Shown in pieces: positions 45,201-54,501 of a stretch of DNA of 64,000 bases (position 1 is the first letter of the stretch; every line of letters starts with the position of its first letter). The notes beneath the pieces were generated by a model. That model made no database searches, was not told the origin of the DNA, and saw only the letters and a program-made list of their open reading frames with translations. This DNA is from Amphibalanus amphitrite. Its lineage: Eukaryota > Arthropoda > Thecostraca > Balanomorpha > Balanidae. The stretch spans positions 310,001 through 374,000 of the forward strand of contig NW_024882199.1 of the NCBI RefSeq assembly GCF_019059575.1. The letters are read 5' to 3'. Position numbers and translations under genes: made by a program.

Positions 45201-47984
45201 TCAAATGAGGTCAAATGTGGTCAAATCTGCCATATGAGCGACTTTTTTGCGTTTACACGCCGCTAACTCAAAAAGTTACCGGCCGATTTTCTTTTTTCTT
45301 TCACTATACGAAAGACCAAACATTTGCGAGTATGTATGGTGAATTTCTATTTAATCCAACAATAAATATGGCAGTTAGAAGCCTGACAAGGGTAAGATGT
45401 CGCCGGCTGAAGCGGGATCGGCCGACGCGGGAAACGCGGCAATCACAATTTTGTGTTTACACACTCATAACTCAAGTTGTTACCGGCCGATTTTCAAAAT
45501 TCTTTGACCATATGATTGCCTGTACATTTCTCAGTCTTCTCACCAAATTTGACGCGAATCTAATCTAATCAGCAGTAAGGAGCGCGATGTAAAGACGGAA
45601 CCGTCCCGCCCCGGCACAGTCTACAATTCAGGCGGCGCGTAACGGCTAGCGCCGGCCGCCGCGCCGCCGCGCCGCGGCGGCGGCAGGATGTTTGACTTTA
45701 CACCGCTATTACTAGAAAAGTTGGGAACCGATTTTCTTATTTCTTGCACGAGAAGATCCGCAATTCAATTCTGGACAGGTAGCCAAAATTTCACATTAAT
45801 ATTATGTTTGCGGCGCGAGTTATTGGCGAAAAACAGGAGGGGTGGGCGAAATCCGCCCCCCCCCCTTCCACTGCGCGTGTTAAGACATCTGCACGGACTG
45901 CAGTGAGGTCACCCACGCCAGTGTCCTGGTTCCAACACCACGATACGATATCGAGCATATATGGCTGCAAAAGCAATTAGCGCGTTCGGAGATAAATTGG
46001 ACCAAACAAATCGCGAAATAACACTTCATCTCTCATATTTTAATATTATTTCGTGTAGAACACCTTGATCAGTGGCCCATTTTATATTTTCAATATCATC
46101 CGTTAAATATTAAACATACATTTCTGGACCTCCCGTTGTGGTGTGACAAAGTAGGCGTTAGCATCTCGTTATTGAAGTGTTTCCTTCTCATTATTACATC
46201 ATAATGACGAGATCTGATCTGCCAGTCAGTGGCCCGTTTGATGGTCGTCCCCGTATTGTCGGCACTAGCGTGAGGTTCGCCGGCCGAGCCGGAGGAGCGG
46301 TCGCAGCCCCCGGCTGTCGGCTCTGGCTCACCAACCGTTGGGCCACGTTTGGGGGATGACGGTTGGACTGCCATCAGCCGTTCGGCCGCCGTCAAAGGAG
46401 TTCTCGAGGCCACGTTTGGGGTGATAGTGACGTGTCGAGCTTCAGTTCGTTCGTCCACAGTTTGCACAATAGAAATTCAAGTGGAAATTTCCCTCATTTT
46501 AAACGCGGAAGACTCGACTATCAAACGAGCAACATAACAGCATACCGTTCAGCATATAACTGTAACGTAGCTACCGGGCAGCAGACGTACCGACCATCCG
46601 GATCGTGCGCAGACCCGAGATGCGTGAGATCGAATCCAGCGCCCTGCCGGTGACGTCGGGAGAATCTGCAACAACACAGATCACATTCGACGTTGTCAGT
46701 CATCTGGCTTCGAGTGGTTCCGAGCTTCGGGGCCTCGTCATTTCAGTAAAACACAAATACACCTATCAGTGTGATGGATGGACATTCATTTGGTGTTTTA
46801 AAAACAGTAATTACTGATGCATCAGCATTCAAAGAAGTGGGACTCTGTAGGTAGGTAAGAGTAAGACTGATACGGTGCAATATTCGATGTTGTTCAGCTG
46901 CAAAAGCTCACTCCACTAGCCACCTCCTCTATCATGGCGTTACTCGGCGCCCCCATTGCCGGCCGACCTGACGCCTTTGAGGCGTCGGCTCTGCGCCACC
47001 TCACCGAGCAGGTGCAGCACGCGGACATTTCGCTTCAGGTCAGCCACCAGGGCGACTGTGTCGTCGCCAACTCCCTCCAGAGAGACGTGCAGGCCAGACC
47101 AGAACCCCGTGGGCCACCGCGTGCCCGTCACTGCCGGACCTGTGGGACGGAGCTGTGTCAGCCGACTGTACATCAACAGAGCCGTGTACAGCTGCAGCAG
47201 TAAACGGTATGGAGTAACATGTCACTAATTCGGTTGTGTAGGTATATGTACCTTATTACTCATTAGTTTGTGTCTATGTGGTCTCCGTGCCGGCGTATTG
47301 GCGGCTGGTGCGTGGGTGTCTGTGGACATACCTTTCACATTGAGGACTTTGAGGTCGTCTGGCAGTTTGTCCATCATGTGCGCCAGGTCGGCAGCAGCCA
47401 GCGACATCCGCCCAGCAGTGCACTGGAGGTCTGCGAGGCACAGCCCGACACACACGCCTGTTACAAGCTACACAATGGCAGGCCACTGGACCGGGATGGT
47501 GAACGGCTGCAGCGTGCGTGAGGCGCGCGTACACTGTGAATGGGGCAACGCTCGTCGCTCGATGCACTATTCAAAAACTATCTCGTTTGCTGCAAAATTT
47601 TGGATTTCGGCCATTAAAAAACTAATATTTTGGGGAAATACGTATAGAATAATAAATTGAGCTTATCGAAAAATGCGGAAAATATGACACAGATATAATT
47701 GCTTCTTATCTAAATTCTAATTTTAGCAAGAATCAGTTTAAAAATTTGGTGTTTTTTTAATGATGTTGACGTCACGCCACCCCAACAATTGGTGGCGTGT
47801 TTGGTGGTATGCTCTCACCAGTGTAGAAGCCGCTCAGTCCGGGCACGGTGACACGGACCCTGGCCGCCAGCCAGACGTGCGCCACCAGCAGCGGGAACAG
47901 GCCAGTGACGTAGTCGACCAGCTCGTGGCGGGTGGCGCCGACTCGGCGTCGAGCCTCCTCACATACGTCACCGAACCGGAGCAG
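30147..47984 (-). CDS. Leucine-rich-repeat protein gene, seven exons, 5' end missing
   Basis: Join of exons 47819-47984, 47332-47457, 47005-47139, 46591-46665, 44784-44976, 36643-36791 and 30147-30220. Total coding length is 918 nt, 305 residues plus stop. All exons have AG acceptors, all six introns start with GT, and every junction phase agrees. The protein carries repeated L..L.VL.L.G-type segments such as LPDDLKVLNVKG, ISGLRTIRMVG, LHKLDDLTLSGG and LGILKLGD. This pattern fits a curved LRR repeat domain as in FBXL- or AMN1-like proteins, which usually bind protein partners. No F-box is visible because the N-terminus is missing. The first exon seen starts at a codon boundary, so an upstream exon is required. 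Function is unknown. Introns of about 8.0 and 6.4 kb are filled with mobile elements. It could be a decayed paralogue, but the intact frame across seven exons argues it is functional. Confidence 0.75.
30250..30425. repeat. 31-bp minisatellite, left part
   Basis: Units CTAACTACGGAGATGTCAGG followed by CTCAGTTACAG repeat about five to six times. The array is split by GCE-7 and resumes at 31593. It lies in the last intron of the LRR gene. Confidence 0.93.
30426..31592. mobile_element. GCE-7: GC-clamp element with CTAA duplication
   Basis: A 1,167-bp element starts CCCGCGCCCTGGTGGGG and ends CCACCAGGGCGCGGG. It is flanked by CTAA at 30422-30425 and 31593-31596, inside a 31-bp minisatellite unit. 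TGACGTCA is at about 30602, 31070 and 31410, with AGGTCA arrays at 30605-30780 and 30908-30925. It is similar to GCE-3b in reverse orientation. Confidence 0.92.
31593..31656. repeat. 31-bp minisatellite, right part
   Basis: Two further units of the array left of GCE-7, beginning with the duplicated CTAA. Confidence 0.9.
31984..32199. repeat. Long hairpin, 70-bp arms
   Basis: Arms 31984-32052 and 32130-32199 are imperfect reverse complements (GTACAGTCTGTCTTAAAAGT against ACTTTTAAGACAGACTGTAC). The motif CGGTSGGGCTTGATGRAT with a nearby AGACTGTAC is also seen at about 52815-52875. This suggests a dispersed hairpin-type element. Confidence 0.88.
32254..33306. mobile_element. GCE-8: GC-clamp element with ATAT duplication
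   Basis: A 1,053-bp element begins CCCGCGCCCCGCTGGG and ends CCAGCGGGGCGCGGG. The flanks are ATAT at 32250-32253 and 33307-33310 rather than TTAA. It carries AGGTCA arrays near 32425-32450 and 32579-32606, CRE-like sites near 32806 and 33128, and G/C-run clamps at both ends. It corresponds to GCE-5 in reverse orientation. Flanks further out (about 32207-32250 and 33565-33620) are also inverted copies of each other, so it may have inserted into another hairpin element. Confidence 0.88.
33311..33966. other. Intron sequence, no gene seen
   Basis: This is part of the last LRR-gene intron. It has the inverted partner of 32207-32250 at about 33565-33620 (CGGTTTTGTCGAAAA, ACCTACCACGCAG). Nothing else was recognised. 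Confidence 0.4.
33971..35191. mobile_element. GCE-9: TTAA-flanked element with a nested palindrome
   Basis: A 1,221-bp element lies between TTAA at 33967-33970 and 35192-35195. The ends are CCCTATTACTGGTGGG and CCCACCAGTAACAGGG. The right clamp keeps its C run but the left one has been displaced by a 332-bp palindrome inserted close to the end. A GATATCTCGAAAAC segment follows the palindrome, as in other members. Confidence 0.85.
34001..34332. repeat. 332-bp near-perfect palindrome
   Basis: The sequence is symmetrical about 34166/34167 (CTACATGTAG) with about 166-bp arms and almost no loop. It begins CACAG and ends CTGTG. Only a few mismatches are visible, mainly near 34070/34260. Both strands show almost the same open frame, which results from the symmetry. 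It is probably a hairpin-type MITE. Confidence 0.95.
35321..36536. mobile_element. TA-flanked TIR element with GGGTGTTTCA ends
   Basis: It starts GGGTGTTTCACATTTT and ends AATGAAACACCC, flanked by TA at 35319-35320 and 36537-36538. The 1,216-bp interior holds a hairpin of GGGGGTGCAGCTGCACCCCC near 35550, a GGCGGCGGAATAGGGG fragment and the GGGCCC minisatellite. TA duplication suggests a Tc1/mariner-type mobiliser. No transposase was seen. Confidence 0.75.
35790..36300. repeat. GGGCCC-containing degenerate minisatellite
   Basis: CTGAGGGCCC is repeated many times with ACGACGGCC-type spacers, units about 25-45 bp. Related repeats in the opposite orientation occupy 61600-62640. Confidence 0.85.
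36643..36791 (-). CDS. LRR gene, exon 6 of those seen
   Basis: The acceptor CACCCTGCTCCAG precedes one base that completes an arginine codon split after the previous exon's AG. The donor is CCAG followed by GTAGGTG. The exon encodes RLAVRCRQLWCLSVH, then VDISLDVLNALKAADL, and ends TIILYVPG with the glycine codon split by the next intron. Confidence 0.78.
36820..36866. repeat. (CA/CG)n microsatellite
   Basis: CACACACGCACGCACGC tracts lie just 5' of the exon on the gene strand, in the intron near the acceptor. Confidence 0.9.
37436..37440. other. Ty3 target-site duplication, left
   Basis: ACCTT is repeated immediately after the 3' LTR at 41773-41777. A 5-bp duplication is typical of Ty3/gypsy integration. 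Confidence 0.93.
37441..37586 (+). repeat. 5' LTR of the Ty3 element
   Basis: It starts TGTATCGATATGATGAG and ends GAGCACGAAACA, with three internal TATCGATA copies. It is 146 bp, a short LTR. It includes an AATAAA-containing GGCCAATAAAGGCG, a likely polyadenylation signal. Confidence 0.96.
37587..37604 (+). promoter_or_regulatory. Primer-binding site of the Ty3 element
   Basis: TGGCGCAGCCTGTGGTGA begins with TGG directly at the LTR edge, as expected for pairing with a tRNA CCA end. The tRNA species is not identified. Confidence 0.7.
37695..41183 (+). CDS. Ty3/gypsy Gag-Pol polyprotein (gag, protease, RT, RNase H, integrase core)
   Basis: The first true ATG is 37695. The frame runs 1,162 codons. 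Order of parts: a capsid-like gag region (residues about 1-190); a zinc knuckle CFKCGGRDHFANVC (255-268); an aspartic protease with DSGAD at 323; reverse transcriptase with the YMDD box at 589-592; RNase H with SADASSYGIGG; an integrase HHCC zinc region (HNDGHFGLSKC...CQFCQ); and a catalytic core with D1028, D1081 and E1117, giving the D..D-35-E spacing. Gag and pol share one frame with no stop or shift between them. After E1117 the expected remaining ~80 residues of the core are mostly absent, and the frame ends in unrelated residues because of a shift near 41110-41134. These proteins make virus-like particles, copy the RNA and integrate the DNA. Confidence 0.95.
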   Translation: MSGFTPPEQFDFTSPEHWPLWRDRFRRYRQASKLNLDEEETQVSALVYAMGPEAEHIILSIAAFPHNNFEAAVRCFDGYFTPKRNVIAERHAFEIRTQGASESNESYIRAVHCLAEHCQFADKNERIRDRLIAGMKDKNMPKQIQLRALDSDVTLEVVVQMLRNHELVHDPSTTDNVNRIESRARYKPAPHQARRPSQPGPAVGRSQSQPDPASSRPRSGRGRAGRGSLLSTTCRYCGRRRHTSPQQCPALGKTCFKCGGRDHFANVCSGSSHRVQSVQCAPDTEHDEDQEESYFLGVVEGHKSKDWTVSVEVGQSQVSFKVDSGADVNVMSLQQYEQMVQKPDLLPTSRQLTSVGGALDVLGVFSATIKYKQVSLENEHFYVLDTSQNLLSRSTGERLGVIEFTGEVRLSQNVFGPTGLMNTSPIKIRLVDDAVPSAVHTARNVPFPLLKSVKQELERMEDAGIIRSVSEPTDWCAPMVPVPKGGGSVRITVDYKNLNKCVKREIHPIPTVEQLTAELAGSSIYSKLDASSGFYQLPLDRESQLLTTCLTPFGRKAFQRLPMGINLAPECFQKKMQEMLAGLDGVLIYMDDIVVYGDSVTHDERLQAVLQRIESSGLKLNKAKCEFKKDSIIFLGQKISSRGVEPDPAKLAAVRELQAPQNEQELRSLLGTVNYLGKFVPQIQSKLKPLNDLLKKDVAWVWSHVQQKALDEVKQMLTGAPVLAFYDPTRETIVSADASSYGIGGCVLQRQPDSQLRPVAFCSRTLTPCEQRYAQIEKELLAAVWTCERMHMLLSGLPQFRLELDHKPLIPLINSKSLVDTPVRCQRLLMRLTRYNPVATYVPGKQHVVPDYLSRHPCKETDNLATVLQNDVSDYVSGVIGSLPVSDHRLEEIRVLQERDDDICRVTQQTLHGWMEGPRALQDYFSVRHDLSVVHLSSGPLLLYRNRLVIPSSIRSEILNKLHNDGHFGLSKCRQRADQSVWWPGISEDLKRYVSQCQFCQINSPQQHRETLIPTPVPVSVWSHIACDICHHSGHDYLITVDVLSRYLEIQRLPRLTSSAVVERLKTLFARHGIPDMVTSDGGTQFTSHVFQNLSTEYGFWHRITDPHTPSSNGAAERAVRTARTLHSTPRGGEMVRGRSFNEGASTSITELATCRRCGLGM
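41102..41569 (+). pseudogene. Ty3 integrase C-terminal tail, out of frame
   Basis: This frame carries HHGARDLPPLRPGDVVRVR and a following SH3-like segment ending NRGALRL, the usual C-terminal integrase region. A proline-rich tail with a tandem VRPSPGVP motif follows. It is in a different frame from the main polyprotein because GAAGGAGCTTCAAC is tandemly duplicated (14 bp) at about 41107-41134. Confidence 0.85.
41627..41772 (+). repeat. 3' LTR of the Ty3 element
   Basis: 146 bp, identical to the 5' LTR except for GATATG/GATAAG and CACGGAG/CACTGAG. A polypurine-like tract precedes it and ACCTT follows. Confidence 0.96.
42081..43825. mobile_element. Candidate TIR element with GTTGCAAA ends
   Basis: The left end GTTGCAAAGTTTCCC matches the reverse complement of the right end, GGGAAATTTTGCAAC. 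ATGCCGGTA motifs are concentrated near both ends (42110-42180 and 43710-43800). A minus-strand frame at 43446-43694 ends in a lysine-rich tail but is not recognised. Target duplication is not clear. Confidence 0.5.
44379..44430. mobile_element. GCE-12: left-end fragment
   Basis: CCCGCGCATGACGGGGGG with a GCTCTAAAGAGC hairpin and CCTCCCTCCCCC marks a family end. No matching right end follows, so only a fragment remains. Confidence 0.55.
44784..44976 (-). CDS. LRR gene, exon 5 of those seen
   Basis: The acceptor GTGCTTTCCAG leads into AA, completing a split glutamate codon. The donor after AGCAG is GTCAGTC, a weaker GT site that keeps phase with exon 6. The exon encodes two LRR-like units, LEPLSRLHKLDDLTLSGG and LDSLSGCQGLGILKLGD. 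Confidence 0.8.
45022..45879. mobile_element. GCE-13: TTAA-flanked GC-clamp element in an intron
   Basis: An 858-bp element lies between TTAA at 45018-45021 and 45880-45883. The ends are CACGCGCAGTGGAAGGG and CCTTCCACTGCGCGTG. Clamps read GGCGGATGTCGCC and GGCGAAATCCGCC between G and C runs. Unlike most members it has few TGACCT arrays and no clear CRE palindrome. It sits only 45 bp upstream of the acceptor of exon 5. Confidence 0.88.
45884..46590. other. LRR gene intron sequence
   Basis: No coding signal consistent with the gene's phase was found between GCE-13 and exon 4. The 46180-46480 part is GC-moderate with open frames on both strands, but no family is recognised. Confidence 0.4.
46591..46665 (-). 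CDS. LRR gene, exon 4 of those seen
   Basis: The acceptor TGTGTTGTTGCAG and the donor GTCG followed by GTACGT bound a 75-bp exon, phase 1 on both sides. It encodes ALDSISRISGLRTIRMVG, a clean LRR unit. Confidence 0.82.
47005..47139 (-). CDS. LRR gene, exon 3 of those seen
   Basis: The acceptor CTCCGTCCCACAG and the donor CTCG followed by GTGAGG bound a 135-bp exon, phase 1 on both sides. It includes LHVSLEGVGDDTVALVADL and ends VRVLHLLG. Confidence 0.82.
47332..47457 (-). CDS. LRR gene, exon 2 of those seen
   Basis: The acceptor TAGCTTGTAACAG and the strong donor AAAG followed by GTATGT bound a 126-bp exon, phase 1 on both sides. It encodes LCLADLQC, then DLAHMMDKLPDDLKVLNVKG. Confidence 0.85.
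47819..47984 (-). CDS. LRR gene, first exon seen (not the true 5' end)
   Basis: The only open frame starts right after a pyrimidine-rich acceptor ending GCTGCTGTTGTAG and runs 55 codons to ACTG followed by GTGAGA. Upstream in that frame there is an immediate stop (the TAG of the acceptor), so splicing at this point is required. The segment has no clear LRR and looks helical (DVCEEARRRVGATRHELVDY). Confidence 0.75.
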
Positions 47985-48161
47985 CTACAACAGCAGCGGA
48001 ACACAGAGGGAGGTGGGCGGGACGGCACCGTGCTCACTGCAGTCAAGGCCTCACTGCAGTCTCATGTGTACAGTCCAGCTAGAAAGTTTCGCGCATCCGT
48101 GCGCCGGATCCATCAAGTCCAACCATAGGAAGGCTCCAACCGAAAAAAGAAAGGCTCTTAA

Positions 48162-48658
48162 AGGGACTATCCCACATCTAACATGGGGTTTGAGTTGAGA
48201 TAGCCAAGTTTGCGGCGAGGTTCAGAAACCACTATCTATCTAGGTTGCAGCCCCCGCGGCCTCTTGGTGTTGAAGAAATTCGTTCCCTTCGTTTGAAAAT
48301 GGGCCTTGTACAAGGCCCTATCTTCAACATGGAGCGACCGTTAGTGTGACGTCACCTCGTTTAGTCATTCTGATTTAAATGGGTTTGTTCATTGAAAAAT
48401 CGCTTAAAACTTGGTCTGAACTTTGTTGTGGTGCCTACAGAGTAAAAAGAATCAGCTTTATGACAGTAATGTGGCCTGGGGAAGGAGGTAATTTTGGGCT
48501 GTGACGTCACATATTTGAAAGTTTGTGTTTGGAATATGGGAAGCCTAAGATGTTTAATGAAAAATAAATGCCAGAACCGTGTTCCTGGTCATCCAATCTA
48601 TAAAGTCGGGCACAATTTAACTGGTTTTAACAACACTTTAGAAGGTGGGATAGTCCCT
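48162..48658. mobile_element. MITE with AGGGACTATCCCAC ends
   Basis: A 497-bp element lies between TTAA at 48158-48161 and 48659-48662. It begins AGGGACTATCCCAC and ends GTGGGATAGTCCCT. There is no coding content. Its right TTAA is shared with GCE-14. Confidence 0.88.
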
Positions 48659-48991
48659 TTAACCCGCGCACCGACGGGGGTCTGCGCCAACTTCGCACCG
48701 ACGGGGGGGGCGGATGACCGCCCCCCCCCCTGAGATCTCGAGAACGAAGCAAGATAGCGACAAGCGGTAAACGGCATCGGATACGCACGGCCAAGATCTA
48801 CAATTTTTACTCAGGTCATTTTCAGGTCAGGTCAAAGATGACGTCACAGGGGTCGAAAAAGTCAAAATGGCGGCGCTAGATATGGAGAGAGTATTTCTCG
48901 AATAACTTTCGAATTAGTCAAGATAGGAACAAACTAAGGGCATCATCGTGATCCTCTCGTCTATCCGCATCGAATGATATATATATGTTGC

Positions 48992-49180
48992 GGGCCAAGT
49001 GCGAAGGCTAGTCCATTCGCGAATGGCCTAGTCCAAGTGCGATAACGCACTTGGACTAGGCCGTTTGCGAATGGACTAGTCCATGTGCGTTATTGCAGTT
49101 GGCCTAGGCCGTTTGCGAATGGACGGGCGTTTATGCTCCCAGTCCAAGTGCGAAGTCAGGCCAAGTGCGAAACATCCAGC
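48992..49180. repeat. Palindromic array of CCAAGTGCG units
   Basis: AGTCCAAGTGCG and its complement CGCACTTGGACT alternate with GGCCTAGTCC and CGAATGGAC. One exact palindrome is AAGTGCGATAACGCACTT. Units are about 24-45 bp in alternating orientation. Confidence 0.85.
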
Positions 49181-49283
49181 AAAATGACGTCAACTTGGCA
49201 AGTCAACTTGGCATGTGCAAAGTCTCGTGTGAAATGATGCGTGCAAAGTATTGGTAACTCAACCGGAAAATAACTTTTCTGAT

Positions 49284-51892
<2,609 letters not shown>

Positions 51893-52004
51893 GTATACTT
51901 CGGCAGAATGTCTTCATTTTTGCATGTGATGTTGAAAGCCAGAGCGTATTTGCATTTGATATATATATTTTTGATATATATATTTTTTTGCAACATCACA
52001 TGCA

Positions 52005-52053
<49 letters not shown>

Positions 52054-52814
52054 ACCTCGAAAGGTCAAGGTCAAAGGTTTACCTCAGGTCACGTGACCTC
52101 GAGGTCATCATGTATATCATTCGATGCGTCTTGACGAGCTGAGCACAATGAGACCATCCACACGTCTGTATCTTGTTCCTGTACGGAGTTATTGGCCAAA
52201 AACCTTTGGTGACCTTTGATGACGTCACATGACCTCACAGCTGCCCAACAGCAAAACAGACCTCAAGGTAGTGAAGGTTGATCGTATATGAAGTCATGTA
52301 TGGTATATGGGGCCATTCCGACCTGTTTTAGTGGTAAAAACAGGGAGTTGATTTTTCCCCCATTGACTTATAATGGGGAGGTCGCGAAATTGACCTGACC
52401 TTAGGTCACCGATATCAAAATTCCGAGATATACAAATTGTAGCTACTAATGACCTAATAATATCCTGCGACTTTCAAGGGCCTCCGACATCTACTGTAGC
52501 TCTGGCACGGTGACAAAGTTGCAAAAAAGTGACTTGAGGTTGGGTCATTCAAAGTGACCTGGTGACCTGACCTTAAAAGGTAGGAAGTTCAAACTTGCAC
52601 ACCATGTGTAAAATTGATGAGGTTATAGTCATACTAAATTTCGCGGCGCTACGCGCCGCGGTTTTCCTGCTCTTCGCGAAAAACCTTAGGGGGGGGCGGA
52701 TATCCGCCCCCCCCGTCGGTGCGAGGGTTAAAACCGGGAATCACCAAACCATTTGAGTCCCAATGGAAAACAACAGAATAATCGGTTCGGTGATACTCAA
52801 ATCAAACAGCCTTC

Positions 52815-53141
52815 CTTCGGTCGGGCTTGATGAATACACCGCACAAGAGCGCTGTATTTTCAAGAGAGACTGTACGCGCATACTAGAAGCTATCTCTACT
52901 TGCCGTACGTTACAATTATCAAATATTGCTGGCCGCAATCTAACTATAGTCTGGCAAACCTAAGAAAGAACGGAGTTAAAGCACCTGAATCACTTAGCAC
53001 GTGTTCTAATCACTTGAAATGTATGGTTCGGAGAAATTCGTGTGAAAAGCTGTAAGAGAAAATATTCCCTCACGGTATAAATGCACATGCATCAATGGCC
53101 GGTGCACTTTAAATCCGTTCTTTCTTAGGTTTGCCAGACTA
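52815..53141. repeat. Hairpin repeat region
   Basis: TAGTCTGGCAAACCTAAGAA at 52947 and its complement ending at 53141 form perfect 28-bp arms around about 140 bp. A CGGTCGGGCTTGATGAAT motif at about 52815 is shared with the hairpin at 31984-32199. A 66-codon frame at 52763-52963 runs into the left arm and is not recognised. Confidence 0.75.
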
Positions 53142-53420
53142 AGTGGCTGGCTGGCAGGTATTTGGATGCAAGTACATAAAAAACGCAACACTCATAGCAG
53201 CCTCACTGTTGTGGTCGATGACGTCAGGAGCAGAATGTAGTTGAAATACATATGGTAAAAGCTAATCAGATCAATGTCATCATCAGACCAGAAATGTGGT
53301 GTTTGTTTTACGCGAGCTGACGCGCTGTGTAGGGGCGCTTCAGCGGAACCAAATCAGCTGCCTTCGTCGACCCTAAAATAAATTTTGGGAGGTAGCGCAC
53401 CTTAACAGCTCGGAGTTTAA

Positions 53421-53466
53421 CCCACGCCCTGATGGGGGGGGGGGGGCATTTTGGCCCCCCTGTGGT
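53421..53466. mobile_element. GCE-15: left-end fragment
   Basis: TTAA at 53417-53420 is followed by CCCACGCCCTGATGGGG, a G run, and CATTTTGGCCCCCC. The right part is missing; Ty3-type gag sequence starts directly after. Confidence 0.65.
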
Positions 53467-54501
53467 TTTTCAGTTCAGTGTGATCAAATCAGTTGAAAAT
53501 TACATGGGTGCTCAAAATATTGAATCATCTGCTCAAAAAGTGAACATCGTGCTGCATCTTCTTGGCCCGGATGTACAAGAAATTGTTGATACGCTGCCTG
53601 ATATAGCTGATGAAACCGACCCATACGTCAAACTGAGAGCACAATTGGAAAAGCATTTCAAGCCTCAAGTGAACACGGTGGTGGAGCGTCATGTCTTCAA
53701 CATGATGCAATAAGAAGGAGGTAAGGTAGAGGAGTATGTAGCTAAACTGAAAACGCAAGCAAGAAAATGCAATTTTGAAGCTTCGGAAATGGGCAATCTG
53801 ATCAGGGACAACCTCTTGGCAACGTGCCCATCCTCCAAGGTCAAGGAGTCAATGCTCAAAGAAAGAGTGCTGACCCTATCGCGTGCCATTATGATATGGT
53901 CAACTGACGCAACAGTGAATGAACAAGTAAGAAGAATGGGAAAAAGTGCAGAAGAAGAAGCAGTGAACAAGGTGAAGTGGCAGAACCAAGAAAGAAATGA
54001 ATCACTGAAGGAAAGAAGGAAACCATGGAATGTAAATGAAGAAAGAGCCATGAAGATAAGAGGACATGGAAAATGCAAATTGTCAAGGGAAGACATGGAA
54101 AAATGAAAACAATGAAAGGAGACATCGCTTCAGGTGTGGGAAAACGAACCACCTGATCAAGTTCTGCAGGGCACCACCCCACGTCAGATGCCACACCTGT
54201 GGGAAACAAGGACATCTGAAAGCAGCGTGCAGAAATGGAAAAACGCTGAATGTGGAAAAAGAAGCCCAAGATGATGAAGTTGAAAAAAAAAATCTGTGTG
54301 CGTACCAAAGCACATCAAAAGGGAAGGCAGGAATCAAAGTGAAAATGGCTGTCAACGAGAAGAACGTCACGTTCATTGTGGACACAGGCTGTCCGGTAAC
54401 CATGATTCCAGAAGCGCAGGCTGAAGGCCTCAACATGAAGAAAACCAGATGTCAGCTCACATCGTACACAGGACATGAAATACCTGTCAGAAGAATGACA
54501 G

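Noticed and set aside
46934-47203. Plus-strand frame of 89 codons
   Set aside because: It is the antisense shadow of LRR exon 3, whose splice sites and phase support the minus strand.
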